IMG/VR virus record: IMGVR_UViG_3300013113_000555
Coordinates: 25,973 to 89,972 of that record
Strand: one strand, 5' to 3'
DNA length: 64,000 nt
Source of the DNA: a virus
Shown: positions 28,801 through 36,695 of the stretch, piece after piece
Layout of the letters: the number at the start of each line of letters is the position of its first letter
Position numbering within the stretch: position 1 is the stretch's first letter
Notes under the pieces: generated by a model
Told to the model about the DNA's origin: nothing
Seen by the model: the letters and a program-made list of their open reading frames with translations, nothing else
Databases searched by the model: none
Program-made: the position numbers and the translations under genes

Positions 28801-31800
28801 TGTCGCATCTAAGTCTTTTAAGTCAAAAAGTTCATTTTGGCCCTGTAGTTCTGAGCCAGATATTACAGAAGCTAAAGACTCAGAAACAGCACCTTTAAGA
28901 GAATTAAAAGTTTCTTGAATAATCTTTTCATCTAAAACATCACCAGAATCAGTAGAGATAGGCTTAAAGAAATTACCTAAGCCCAAAACTTCATTTAATA
29001 ATGGAACAGTATCACCTATTAAATTAGAGGCAAACTCCTTTATTTGCTGTTTCATTTGGTCAAAAATAACATTTGACCTACCTTTTTCTTTTTTTCCACC
29101 AAATGTTAAATTGCCTTCTTCGTCAACCGCTGTTTCCTTGAAACCAAAAGCACCGTAACCACCCCTAGGAAAAACATTTACTTTTGTTTTCCCTTTTGGA
29201 ATAACTATGTCTGGGTTTAATTGTTCTAGAAGCTTAACTGCTGACGCTGAAATATTTCCCCCAATCGAGGGGTCATCTTTGTCTCTTCCTACAAAACCAG
29301 TGTTGTTTTTTTCGCTGTCTGGACCTATTAAAGCACCAGTTTCTTCTGGCTTATTATCTACAATAAGGAAGTCTGTAAAGACCTTATCTTGACCTGTTCC
29401 GCTGCCTTTACCAAACCTTGCTCCAACAACACTTGACAGACGACTTTTCCCAGACTCCGCTGCTATTTTAGCCTGCTCCTTTATAACTTCTGGTAGATCA
29501 TCAAATGAACCACCATTTTGAAATTTAGGTAATCCAGTTTTTTGATCTACATTCTTTTTAGGAACAACAAACTCGCCACCCTCAAGTTCTGCTGGAACTC
29601 CACCTTGGCTATGACTTGGGCCTTTTACAAAGCCGCCTTTTGCAAATTTAATTGCTCCTAAATCTCCAGGAGTGTTTACTTTAGCTATTGGAATATTAGG
29701 CGTAGCTATAGCTTTTGCTTGGGCTTCTAACTTACCCGCAGCTTTTTTAATCTCTTCTAAAGATTTTGGTAATTCATTATTATACAGTCCACCAAGAGCT
29801 AGAATATAATCATCTTCGTCTTTTTTTAGTTCTTCGGCAGCTTTTTCAATAATCTGCTTTCTTTTCTTTTGTAACTCCTTGTATACGTCACTTGTGAACA
29901 CGGATGATTCAAGCTGTGCCTTTTCCTCATCTGTAAACTGTGCTTCTCTTTGAATATCCCCCTGAGCGTCCTTGCCAAGAACTTTTACTGACCTTGAAGT
30001 GTTTTGGCCTGCTCCTGTATCAGTACTAGCAAGACCACCTTTAAATTCTGCAAATCCCCCTGTTGCTGCTTCTATTGCTGCTGCTGCTTTCGCACTAGGA
30101 AGGGTATCTCTAAATCCTTGAAGTTTATTTGCTATTTCTTCCCCATTTTTCGCAGCTTCTTCAACTGCAAATACAAAACTCTGACTAAAAGAGTTTGCGT
30201 CATCAAAACTATTCTTTAATTCTTCTTGATTTGAAATTATTTGTTTTTGAATTATGTTTCTTTGTTCTTCATTTTGTTTCCTAGTCTTTACACCTCTGGA
30301 TGTAGAACTCTCTTCGGTAGTCAGTCTTTTTTGTTTTCCTTCTTCTACTTGTCTATTTTTAAAACCAAAATCTAAATTACCTACAGGAGTAGATGTGTTT
30401 TTAAATCTTCTTTTATCGTCAATGTCACTTCCATCAGTTACAACTATCGGTTCTACTGGTTCTTGTGGTAGACTAGTTATTAATTCTCCCGATGTGATTC
30501 GGTTTGTATCTAAAGAAACCCCTGATTGTTTTAATGACTCTGCTGATTTTTGTTGTGCCGCTATTCTATCTAATTCTTTAAAAATATCTATAAAATTTTG
30601 TTTAGCCTTCTGTTGTGCTGCGTCTATTTCACCAAGATCAGCGTTTACACTTTGAATAAGAGAAGCAACATCTGTTGGTCCAATATTATCTCTTTTAGTT
30701 TTTAACTCTTCCTTTTTTGCTTCATTTCCTTTTATCCTTGATTCTAACTTTTCAATTCTTCTTGCGACACTGCCTTTATCACCAAGTTTGCCAGCAGAAG
30801 GAAGAAGTTTACCCTTGTCATCTGAGAACTCAGTTTGTAAATCTGCTAATTCTTCTATTAGTTTTTCATTTGAAGATTCAAGACGTGATATTTCACCACT
30901 AATCGCCCTGATTTGATCCCTGCCTCCAACCCCGCCTGTAGCACCTACAGCTAAAGCTTTAGACCTGTTGCTAGTAGTTAAAGATTGTTGTTTATTTGCT
31001 TCTTCTACGGCTTTTGTAGTTGAAGCAGCAAGAGCTTTTACATCAAATGGAATTTTAACAGCACTTTCTTTTGAACCAGCACGTTCCCTAATGAACTTTT
31101 TCTTTTCAGCATTGCTTGCTACTTGTTGAAACTCCTCTTTAGATTTTTCACTTGTTGCCCTTACTGTTTCTTCAATGTTTTGCAATAGGGCTTCTGCGGG
31201 ATCAGTTGGAATAGCAGCAATAGCTTTGTCAGCAGTCTTTTTCTTGGATTTTTCATCAGACACTTTGGCAACATTAGAACCAATACCCAATCTAGTTAGC
31301 TTATCTAAAAGGTTACTATTTCTTATTAAAGCCTGAGTATTACTTGTTAGGGCTGTTGTATTGCCCTTTAAAGCGTCTAAGAGCTTAGAGTCAGGACCAA
31401 TCGGACCTCCACCGCCTCCACCGCCCCCACTACTGCTGTCTCCACCACCCTTCTTGTTTATACTATCTAAGGCTTCTTCGGTCTTATCAATAATATCCTT
31501 TGTCTTTGTAATACCATCTTTAAAACCTTTAAAAAACTCACCACCAAGATCAATAAGCTTTATTCCACCTAAAGTAGCGAGAAGAGGCAGAAGAGGTCTT
31601 AAAGCGTCTACGGTTTTAATAAAGCCATTTGCAACCGATACTGCTGTTTTAGCAAAAGTTTGAAAGGTTTTAGACTGAGTTATATTTTTAATCAGCGTAG
31701 AAAAGTTTTCACTTAGAGCAGATATTTTTACAGATAAGGTATCCGCAGCACGGGCTACATCTTTACTTAAACCTTGCTTGGCTCCCTGTTGTGCTACCTT

Positions 31801-33027
31801 AAATGCATTTTCGGTTACAGAACCAAAGTTTTTAATTGCAGGTAAGATTTTTCCTATTTGACGAATACCACCAAGTTCTTCGACCACTTGAGCAAGTTCT
31901 ATGGTTCCTAAACCCTCAAGCTTAGTAGATATCTCCCTAAAAGAATTGAAGAAACCTATAAAGTTATCTTTTGAATCTAAAAGCTGAATATCAAAACTTT
32001 TAAGAAACTCTATAGTACTTTTTCTTTGAAGTCTACTAAAAATAGTTCTAAGGCCAGTTGCAATAGTATCTGCTGTTTCGCGAGTAGTAGAACGAACAGA
32101 AGTGAATATAGCTAAAAGCTCATTTAAGCTTTGCTGTGGTCCTTGTTGAATATCTTGGCTTGCTTGTGCAAAAACACCACCAGCACGACGAATAACAGAA
32201 ACCAAATCCTCAGACTCAACTGCAAATCTTTTAGCTACATTATTTAAAGAGCCTAAAACTTCTTCCGTTTTACTAGCAGAAATATTAAACTGTCTAAGTG
32301 CAGCAATTACACCCTCAGTAGTACTTTTTATATCACCAAAAGTAGGAGCAAGACTAGCTTTAGAAATAGCTCTTAATGATTGCTCTACTTCCCTAATACT
32401 CTGACCCGTTTGTGCCAAAGTAACTGCTGTTTGAGCCAACTCTATTTGACTAATACCTAAAGTGCCTGCAAGATTTCCAATAGCCCTATCTAGTGACTGA
32501 ATTTGTGCTTTTGAAGAACCTGTAACTTGTTGCAATCTAACAATCTGTCTTTCAAATTCAATACCCTTAGATATTCCTTCTTGCACTGCCCTAACAAAAC
32601 CAAAAACTGCACCGGTAGCAAGAGTAAAAGCTGAAAATCTACGAATAGCCAAAGCTGCATCTTTACCAAATGCTTCTATTTCAGTAGCAGCCTTTTTTGC
32701 ATCCTTGCTTGCTTTTGAAAGATTTTTCGATAGGTTAGCAGTAGTATTAGCCAAGCTATTAACATTAGAAATACTACGTCTAGAATTATCTCCAGCTTGT
32801 TTTATACTTTTGGATACTTTTTGTGCGTTAGAATTAAATTGACTAAAACTTTTATTAAGAGTATTAATTTGACTATTAATATCTCTAAGGGCTTTTCCAC
32901 CACCTTTATCAAAATCTAATTTTACAGGCACAGAAACACTACTAAGGTCTTTCTTAATCTTGTTTCTTACTTTAGTTAGACCTTTAGGACCACTTAAAAT
33001 AATCTGTGCGTTAATATCAAAAGCCAT
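22825..33027 (-). CDS. tail tape measure protein (3400 aa)
   Basis: The longest gene here. The N terminus is coiled-coil-like and followed by the TMP core (about 135-400): 'TGAVFGFVRAVQEGISKGIE', 'RLQQVTGSSKAQIQSLDRAI', 'LAQTAVTLAQTGQSIREVEQ', 'TIATGLRTIFSRLQRK'. A poly-Gly linker sits near residue 537. At about 1137 is 'GPSHSQGGVPAELEGGEFVV', a segment recurring in long tape measures. A glycine-zipper hydrophobic stretch (about 2036-2070) could insert in or cross a membrane during DNA entry. Much of the remainder is Ala/Lys/Glu-rich coiled coil. Tape-measure length sets tail length; at the usual 0.15 nm per residue this gives about 500 nm. Start has GAGGTAAAACATG. Confidence 0.92.
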   Translation of the reverse strand: MAFDINAQIILSGPKGLTKVRNKIKKDLSSVSVPVKLDFDKGGGKALRDINSQINTLNKSFSQFNSNAQKVSKSIKQAGDNSRRSISNVNSLANTTANLSKNLSKASKDAKKAATEIEAFGKDAALAIRRFSAFTLATGAVFGFVRAVQEGISKGIEFERQIVRLQQVTGSSKAQIQSLDRAIGNLAGTLGISQIELAQTAVTLAQTGQSIREVEQSLRAISKASLAPTFGDIKSTTEGVIAALRQFNISASKTEEVLGSLNNVAKRFAVESEDLVSVIRRAGGVFAQASQDIQQGPQQSLNELLAIFTSVRSTTRETADTIATGLRTIFSRLQRKSTIEFLKSFDIQLLDSKDNFIGFFNSFREISTKLEGLGTIELAQVVEELGGIRQIGKILPAIKNFGSVTENAFKVAQQGAKQGLSKDVARAADTLSVKISALSENFSTLIKNITQSKTFQTFAKTAVSVANGFIKTVDALRPLLPLLATLGGIKLIDLGGEFFKGFKDGITKTKDIIDKTEEALDSINKKGGGDSSSGGGGGGGGPIGPDSKLLDALKGNTTALTSNTQALIRNSNLLDKLTRLGIGSNVAKVSDEKSKKKTADKAIAAIPTDPAEALLQNIEETVRATSEKSKEEFQQVASNAEKKKFIRERAGSKESAVKIPFDVKALAASTTKAVEEANKQQSLTTSNRSKALAVGATGGVGGRDQIRAISGEISRLESSNEKLIEELADLQTEFSDDKGKLLPSAGKLGDKGSVARRIEKLESRIKGNEAKKEELKTKRDNIGPTDVASLIQSVNADLGEIDAAQQKAKQNFIDIFKELDRIAAQQKSAESLKQSGVSLDTNRITSGELITSLPQEPVEPIVVTDGSDIDDKRRFKNTSTPVGNLDFGFKNRQVEEGKQKRLTTEESSTSRGVKTRKQNEEQRNIIQKQIISNQEELKNSFDDANSFSQSFVFAVEEAAKNGEEIANKLQGFRDTLPSAKAAAAIEAATGGFAEFKGGLASTDTGAGQNTSRSVKVLGKDAQGDIQREAQFTDEEKAQLESSVFTSDVYKELQKKRKQIIEKAAEELKKDEDDYILALGGLYNNELPKSLEEIKKAAGKLEAQAKAIATPNIPIAKVNTPGDLGAIKFAKGGFVKGPSHSQGGVPAELEGGEFVVPKKNVDQKTGLPKFQNGGSFDDLPEVIKEQAKIAAESGKSRLSSVVGARFGKGSGTGQDKVFTDFLIVDNKPEETGALIGPDSEKNNTGFVGRDKDDPSIGGNISASAVKLLEQLNPDIVIPKGKTKVNVFPRGGYGAFGFKETAVDEEGNLTFGGKKEKGRSNVIFDQMKQQIKEFASNLIGDTVPLLNEVLGLGNFFKPISTDSGDVLDEKIIQETFNSLKGAVSESLASVISGSELQGQNELFDLKDLDATATARLSSFFESPPGASITELKRAEVKANLGLARAPEGGLISKVVNKAISDEKFQKNFEVFASRDTKDIKGTTPFEILPQDEKSRGGLTFTANSLLTPGELVFNPKLAEKIGLQNLKKFNRTGDSSLIRSLLGSDISKIATVPGKGNKDTFPATLDRGSFVIKKDSSEKSGLQNFNTGGLFGVQSFQNGGQSSGGTAFFSELAKNVGKATIAFGSLKSVDFSNIGEVISIVPILSAGLEGLFDSFSDATDALLSDEEKKVAEKIEAVDGEIASLEAATEATGALTEAVGAAAEGLTELPDKIAEAAAKAETATISALEGGADAPSVATNRRAGETLEQSVVKKPDKVAEIDRSVRVKKERAARNEKRKNLTRQERRELIANNRSRRIRKQDDADRAIFDKDIEEAETRVKSSNPAEARKGKRDLAQLKQNKQQFFNLSPEARLGEKSFTLKKGDKDLGRKRRSKKSLLSFDDLLPKLGGGGKGGGGLKGIFSKLAGKITSSDKSKSFVSDIASKGVSKVRDAGFRGIPEDLFGDGFRDGIKKLGKKGNFKKISKGFFTDLVDQFKDPKKLKGAFKKGKSIPGIIAAVLADPIINTIGDKVGLKEIGGAKGFESGSTVAAGAFGAASGAAKGAAIGAGIGSLIPIPVVGTVVGAIGGAIVGGIDGLFSGIKDQKIFNALTSLDKAAKAASEALGDLGDVEKLDINKDQEKIGKFLTAQEKLTSSVITTSKKLDEIENGGLKAAEGGEGGIPDASVIGGVLGGPVGVSVGAAIDLAESKTISSAFASSEEALTGWSQSLKENSGNKIAQFLQPFVNELGVTSLGLKNFASSIEDAITQSSLYQNTIGTLNSITSSVSGVFSVAGSLINQQGITGAASTAIGGSLSFATAGISDEIKGLFTGQSGQEVADDRIASVQGAVFLDQQTQAVESFITSVNLLDTEKLKETGDALQQLGAKSLDSIFAVSSSAKKLAQLDLSDIEDFNDLENTFKELTENSDPETLEQTAKIFKNIATNAAQLEAADLEKQLAGIAGEDADFKEALKPFQQANSVFLSTLQKGGDIRKASKARADNLLATLGAKVGTEGGVRDIVKGVKVTERDEQGRAIKDEKGNVVTKAADASNLDDVFAAIEQILAAGDKADPEKLAAVTAALGGNASEAANVFQALKASTGAQQDQTFAQIKATLAAKQRDEQIRSSLKLFDAFGTAIDKLNKGVSSLTDKFTTVADNINSEVEKILSGDTSITASAKFNPFENIDAASREEIKQGVANISATVGPGGDKALAETVEVLDFGKNLESSFTKLIDNIEADLGTGDVKSGDITASGIRKRFEEDNADELDDLPKDVREKFLAGLEASVGASRQDGGTIGIKELKESLVSGDLTAGIDQFTDQTAAALAEVTNSLNVLNTAVINAANVQSEIAQIETQKRLTIIGQREAFEDKFNKFLNQSVNVREQAEERLRNKLEATVNAGGAGARGAAAAGVGETDVLSAASLSDRRERLQAERESLKRRLGEASGQEGLAGGALQEEDTDQLIKALADNQQALQGTSDALQQLGDDVTQLAAIESELAKLQESQLTGQQKAASLARKLGDAKTPQERQKIIEEANKPIAALGKAKRLAAGEDVGDFSFDELADLLSLDDFTRQQFGVSDEDFANLKQVASTAVGEGIKDVKGGEVLGDAIVRSQDVDDEKQQLLDDAAAIQKGKEGAVESQANDKITALDAQFVLLTDQVTTTKNALAELTKTVLAFRGGGPNTPDTNRFEGSTTVAGASTSTNAFASIAEQFDPDVVSAANAAFNDGADPADIARSNAIASSLRDGGSNGIAAPNTLFDINALKPDVNKIAQQNAVNKIFEEQPTQQQFLKQTQAERVDRARDKNPLRNRRDSRLGKEIPKALDQGGSVLNDSAEKLLQASQALSGENQFADKVSQAAEKLANLPELKVDLNAQVGTVDVVLNGGALMTSFGEKVKNDVLAAVAEQLKGMQTPDGSLSDPRLS

Positions 33028-33046
33028 GTTTTACCTCTTAATAAAC

Positions 33047-33085
33047 AAAAAGCGACCCACTCTGTTAAAACAAAATAGATCGCTT
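33047..33085 (-). terminator. hairpin with T-run between the 300-residue gene and the tape measure gene
   Basis: On the minus strand AAGCGA (33085-33080) pairs with TCGCTT (33055-33050), and the stem runs into TTTTTG. The loop is long and only partly paired, so it is a moderate terminator or attenuator. TATAAATA lies just upstream at 33103-33096. Confidence 0.5.
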
Positions 33086-33106
33086 ATCCAAGAATTATTT
33101 ATACCC

Positions 33107-34009
33107 TTAAACTTTTTCCTGTTGTTTAGGGGTAGTTTTTTTAGTAGTTTTTCTAGTTCTCTTAGGTTTTGGTTTTTGTTTCTCAACAACTACATTGCCG
33201 TTTTCATCTAACGGTTTGCCTTCATCATCTAAAAATGGAGAAAAGGTAACTTTAAAATTACCAGAATCGTCCAAAACTCTACCATTAGCATCTACAAATA
33301 CAAAATCGTCGTCGGAAACCCATTCAATATAATTTCCATAAATATCAATATGCCTACCGTCCTCATCAATATATTTGCCCTGTTTATCAACAAGTCTATA
33401 TTCATCATCTACAAAATTAAACTGCTTTAAAAACTTGTTTTCTGGCAGTTTCTCATCAACATCTTCTGTATCAGAAATTAGGTAGAAAAATTCAGTCGCA
33501 CCGGCTACAGCCACAGGGTTATCTTGATTTAATAAATATCCAGTTAAACCGTTTTCAAAAAAGGGTTTACTATCCTTTTCATACACCAAACAATTAGCAA
33601 ATAGGTAATTAAACCTTGCGGCATCAGCCCTTCCCTCACAAGTATTAGAATCTAAATCACTTCTAGAAGAAAGAAGCTCTACCATCTCATTTCTAGAAGA
33701 CTTCATTTTTAAAGCTATTGTTTTAGCTTCCGAAAGTTTAATTCCTCCAGAAGCCAATTGATACTCCATATCTACAACTTCTTTTCTAAGTTGTTGATAT
33801 CTAGCCTCTCTATCATCACTCCAAAGGCTTCTTTTCCTTAATTCTTCTTCTAATTGATCCCTAATTAAAGAGCCTGCTTGAAGCTCTGAATTAAAAGTTT
33901 CCCTACGAAGCTTGTTTGCTGCTGTAAGCTTTTCAATATTTGGTCTAATTACCGCATATTTTACACCACCAACTTCAAATACCCTTTTACCATCTTTTGT
34001 TTCTGCCAT
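33107..34009 (-). CDS. hypothetical tail-assembly-position protein with DxxGxxxDxxGN repeats
   Basis: A 300-residue protein directly before the tape measure gene, where tail assembly chaperones usually lie. Residues 1-200 are helical and charged ('NKLRRETFNSELQAGSLIRD', 'EARYQQLRKEVVDMEYQL'). Residues 205-280 contain short repeats (DKQGKYIDEDGRHIDIYGNY, later FVDANGRVLDDSGNF and FLDDEGKPLDENGN), followed by a basic tail (KPKPKRTRKTTKKTTPKQQ). The repeats look like beta-hairpins or metal loops. It could bind the tape measure. No ribosomal slippage site was found. Start follows AGGAGAATTAATTATG in the end of the preceding gene. Confidence 0.5.
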   Translation of the reverse strand: MAETKDGKRVFEVGGVKYAVIRPNIEKLTAANKLRRETFNSELQAGSLIRDQLEEELRKRSLWSDDREARYQQLRKEVVDMEYQLASGGIKLSEAKTIALKMKSSRNEMVELLSSRSDLDSNTCEGRADAARFNYLFANCLVYEKDSKPFFENGLTGYLLNQDNPVAVAGATEFFYLISDTEDVDEKLPENKFLKQFNFVDDEYRLVDKQGKYIDEDGRHIDIYGNYIEWVSDDDFVFVDANGRVLDDSGNFKVTFSPFLDDEGKPLDENGNVVVEKQKPKPKRTRKTTKKTTPKQQEKV

Positions 34010-34011
34010 AA

Positions 34012-34326
34012 TTAATTCTCCTGATTTTCCTTATCTAATTTAAAGTTTGTAATAAATCTATTCCAAGTAAACGAATATTGTGCTAATTCACTTTGAGCAG
34101 CACGAAGATTAGAATTTCCAGAATCTAATATTTTTGTCCTAGTTTCTTTCCAAATGCTTCTTAATTCTTTTTGCTCTTTACTTAAAGAAGAATAAGGAAT
34201 ACCATGACCCCACATAAAGCCAAACTGTTCTTCAAAAATAGCCAAAGAGCCAATTATTGTTGTATTAAATTTTTTTTCTAAGTTGTTTAATAATCTTTTT
34301 TTAGAAAATTCGTCGTATCCACTCAT
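34012..34326 (-). CDS. small hypothetical protein in tail-chaperone position
   Basis: A 104-residue protein starting at an ATGA overlap with the preceding gene. It is helical (YDEFSKKRLLNNLEKKFNTT), with a conserved-looking aromatic patch 'FEEQFGFMWGHGIPYSSLS'. Charge is mixed. By position between tail tube and tape measure genes it may take part in tail assembly, but no family is recognised. Confidence 0.5.
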   Translation of the reverse strand: MSGYDEFSKKRLLNNLEKKFNTTIIGSLAIFEEQFGFMWGHGIPYSSLSKEQKELRSIWKETRTKILDSGNSNLRAAQSELAQYSFTWNRFITNFKLDKENQEN

Positions 34327-35378
34327 TTTCCTCTCCTTTGTGCCATTTGTCTCATGGCTTCTTGCTGTAACTTTAACTTAACATCCGGTAAATCCTGTTC
34401 TTCAACCCCTCGCCCATTCTTTAGTGCTTGTTTTCTAGAATTTATTTTAATTTGATTATCTAAACTGTTTAACCCTCTAATTCTATTTGCTTCTTGGGAA
34501 CTATCTGCCACCACAAATAGCTCTCCACCACCATCTGTTCCTTTTTTATCAAGAATCTTATCAGCCTCTTTTCTTTTTCTATCTTCTTCTATCTTTTTTC
34601 TTTGGTCTGCAAACCAACCATCTAGCATGTCATCATCTTCTATAACCTCATCATCTGGTCTTTCCATGCTTTCGTATACATTGTCATACATTCTAGAATA
34701 CAATATTATAGACTTCTGATCGTTGGTTAATTCTAATGAATTTTGACCAAACATTTTTTCTTTTCCAATATTCCAATAAGACCTAATAGGTTCTGATCTA
34801 GCTAAAAGTCTAGAATCTTCATTAGTAAGCCAATTAGTATTTAAATAATTAGAAAACTTATTTAATAAGACACTATCACTTTGCCAAAAATTAAAGTAGT
34901 CGTAAACCTTATTATCTTTATAGTCTCTTATGGTTATTGCAAGTAAAAAATCTTCTCTTATGGTCTCTGCAAAATTCTCTAAAGTTATATGATCCAAAGA
35001 ATGCTTTCTTATTAAAAGCTTTTGTATATTATTATTTACCTGCTTTATTCTTCTACGAATAACCTTTTGTTGTTTTAAATTAAAGAGAGCCTTGTATAAG
35101 GCAATTTTTTGGTCGTCTAGATATTGATTTTGTTTTTCAAGATTAGCTTCATCATCTCGGTTCCAAGCCCCACGAACCGCAAGTAGATTAGAAGCTTGAT
35201 CTTTGGTTATTAGGCCATCAAATTTAACCGTAGAAAGTACTTCTTCAAACACCAATTCAGAAAGAGCAATGTCTTCTGGAGTTGGGCGACAAGTCTTGTA
35301 TAGCTCTCCGTCTATTTTTAAATAGACGATGCCTGTTCTTAACCTATTTACCAATCTGTTTTTTTTAAAAATATCCAT
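34323..35378 (-). CDS. hypothetical protein in tail-chaperone position (351 aa)
   Basis: A 351-residue, largely helical protein. 'GIVYLKIDGELYKTCRPTPE' at the start and 'RRRIKQVNNNIQKLLIRKHS' in the middle mark it; the C-terminal third is highly charged (QRKKIEEDRKRKEADKILDK). It is the first gene downstream of the tail tube gene and the strong hairpin at 35399-35420. It probably assists tube or tape-measure assembly, but this is inferred from order only. Start has AGGAAATAGGATTAGG upstream. Confidence 0.5.
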   Translation of the reverse strand: MDIFKKNRLVNRLRTGIVYLKIDGELYKTCRPTPEDIALSELVFEEVLSTVKFDGLITKDQASNLLAVRGAWNRDDEANLEKQNQYLDDQKIALYKALFNLKQQKVIRRRIKQVNNNIQKLLIRKHSLDHITLENFAETIREDFLLAITIRDYKDNKVYDYFNFWQSDSVLLNKFSNYLNTNWLTNEDSRLLARSEPIRSYWNIGKEKMFGQNSLELTNDQKSIILYSRMYDNVYESMERPDDEVIEDDDMLDGWFADQRKKIEEDRKRKEADKILDKKGTDGGGELFVVADSSQEANRIRGLNSLDNQIKINSRKQALKNGRGVEEQDLPDVKLKLQQEAMRQMAQRRGK

Positions 35379-35398
35379 CCTAATCCTATTTCCTAATT

Positions 35399-35420
35399 GG
35401 GGCGGGTTTTATCCCGCCCC
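35399..35420. terminator. perfect 8-bp GC hairpin downstream of the tail tube gene
   Basis: GGGGCGGG pairs with CCCGCCCC around a 6-base loop, 23 bases after the tail tube stop codon. On the minus strand it is followed by AATTAGG, not a T-run, so it is not a classic intrinsic terminator. It may attenuate transcription, protect the 3' end of the tail tube message, or be an RNA processing site. Confidence 0.55.
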
Positions 35421-35442
35421 ATAAAATACTTAATATTAAATA

Positions 35443-36615
35443 TTAATTATCAAATGTTGAATCTTTAGTGAGTGCTCCCAAGTAGGTTTGTCTTGTGTCC
35501 CACCAACCAGTTCCAGATACGTTAAAATCATCATTCTTGTGAAGAACTGTGAAGTCATTAAAGGTTGTATAACTATATGTTACAGCAACGTTTCCTCCAC
35601 CAGCATCACCCCCTCCGTATGAAACAGAAGCAAGTTTATTTTTTTCACCAAGATAAACTCTCAAGCCTTCGCAGGTTGAAATTCTGATCTTATTATCTTT
35701 AAGGTTAGAAGCAGTAGAACAAACACTAGCACCACCACAGTCATCAATAGCGTTGACTTGATCTCCAGAAACACTAGTAACTTCAAAATCACAAGTAACT
35801 TCAACTGGGAAAGTAACAGTTCTTGCGTAAGGACTTCTACTTCCAAGTTGGAACAAGTCTTCTCTAGAGAAGTCTGTAGACACTGTAATCGAGGAAATAT
35901 GGGTAACTCCACCACTAGGCAAGAAACCAGAGGTTCCAACGCCCAAGATTTCTGTAGGAACAATACTATAATCTGCATTAGCAGTTTGAGCTTGGTATCC
36001 AGCAAAAAGCATGTTCTCTCTACGGTTAACACCACCAGTACCAATAGGAGCATCATTGTTTCCTGCAAAAAATCCGGTTGCAGCAGCTAGAGTCCAAGGA
36101 GCAGAACAGGTAACACCATCAGCACCAGTACCATTATAAGTGTTCCAAACCTTAACGTTTCCAGCAAGACTAACATCTTCTGAAAAATTATCTTCAAGCG
36201 GGAAATTATAAGATACCGAAGAAACTGTCAAACCCGACATTTCAACATACTGGTCTGGAGTACCTTCTACAGCCTCTAGTGTTTCAGGCCAAATACCTAA
36301 TTGCATAATTGTTTCAGCAGGAGCACGTTTTGCAAGCTCTGGACCAGCAAGAGCACCACCAGTAGCATCACACGCAGCAGCAAGCATGTAGACTGTTGGA
36401 AAACCATCCAAGACCTTGCTCAAACTGATTTCAATATTAGGAATACCTTCGATATTCTCATAAATTGCAAGCTGACCAAGCTCAAAAGCCTGCTCAAGAT
36501 TAAAAGTTGTTGTGATAGAAACAGACTGAACACCGTGTGCCTCACGGAAAACAGTAGTTCCAGGTTTACGAAAAGCTACCTGTTGAATTGGGTAGTAAAT
36601 TCTATTATTAGCCAT
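35443..36615 (-). CDS. major tail tube protein (probable)
   Basis: A 390-residue beta-rich protein (NRIYYPIQQVAFRKPGTTVF, VQSVSITTTFNLEQAFELGQ, IEGIPNIEISLSKVLDGFP), with repeated strand patterns and a C-terminal part VTYSYTTFNDFTVLHKNDDF like tube or Ig domains. It lies between connector-like genes and the tape-measure block, the expected place, with a strong start (TTTAGGAGAAGAATTAATG) and a tight hairpin after its stop. No second tube-and-sheath pair is seen. It is larger than many tube proteins and may carry an extra surface domain. Confidence 0.65.
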   Translation of the reverse strand: MANNRIYYPIQQVAFRKPGTTVFREAHGVQSVSITTTFNLEQAFELGQLAIYENIEGIPNIEISLSKVLDGFPTVYMLAAACDATGGALAGPELAKRAPAETIMQLGIWPETLEAVEGTPDQYVEMSGLTVSSVSYNFPLEDNFSEDVSLAGNVKVWNTYNGTGADGVTCSAPWTLAAATGFFAGNNDAPIGTGGVNRRENMLFAGYQAQTANADYSIVPTEILGVGTSGFLPSGGVTHISSITVSTDFSREDLFQLGSRSPYARTVTFPVEVTCDFEVTSVSGDQVNAIDDCGGASVCSTASNLKDNKIRISTCEGLRVYLGEKNKLASVSYGGGDAGGGNVAVTYSYTTFNDFTVLHKNDDFNVSGTGWWDTRQTYLGALTKDSTFDN

Positions 36616-36695
36616 TAATTCTTCTCCTAAATATGAAAAAGTTTAACTTTCATTTTATTGTTAAGTTAGCAATGATAAATACACCATTTTTTAAA
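36616..36695 (-). promoter_or_regulatory. 80-base gap before the tail tube gene; weak hairpin and AT-rich leader
   Basis: On the minus strand TAACTT (36668-36663) pairs with AAGTTA (36649-36644) and is followed by AACTTTTTC. This could be a weak terminator for the preceding gene. The same AT-rich interval could hold a promoter for the tail tube gene, but no convincing -35/-10 pair is visible. Confidence 0.3.

Noticed and set aside
33107-35378. Programmed frameshift between tail chaperone genes
   Set aside because: The genes are complete with their own starts and no slippery heptamer was seen at the overlaps.
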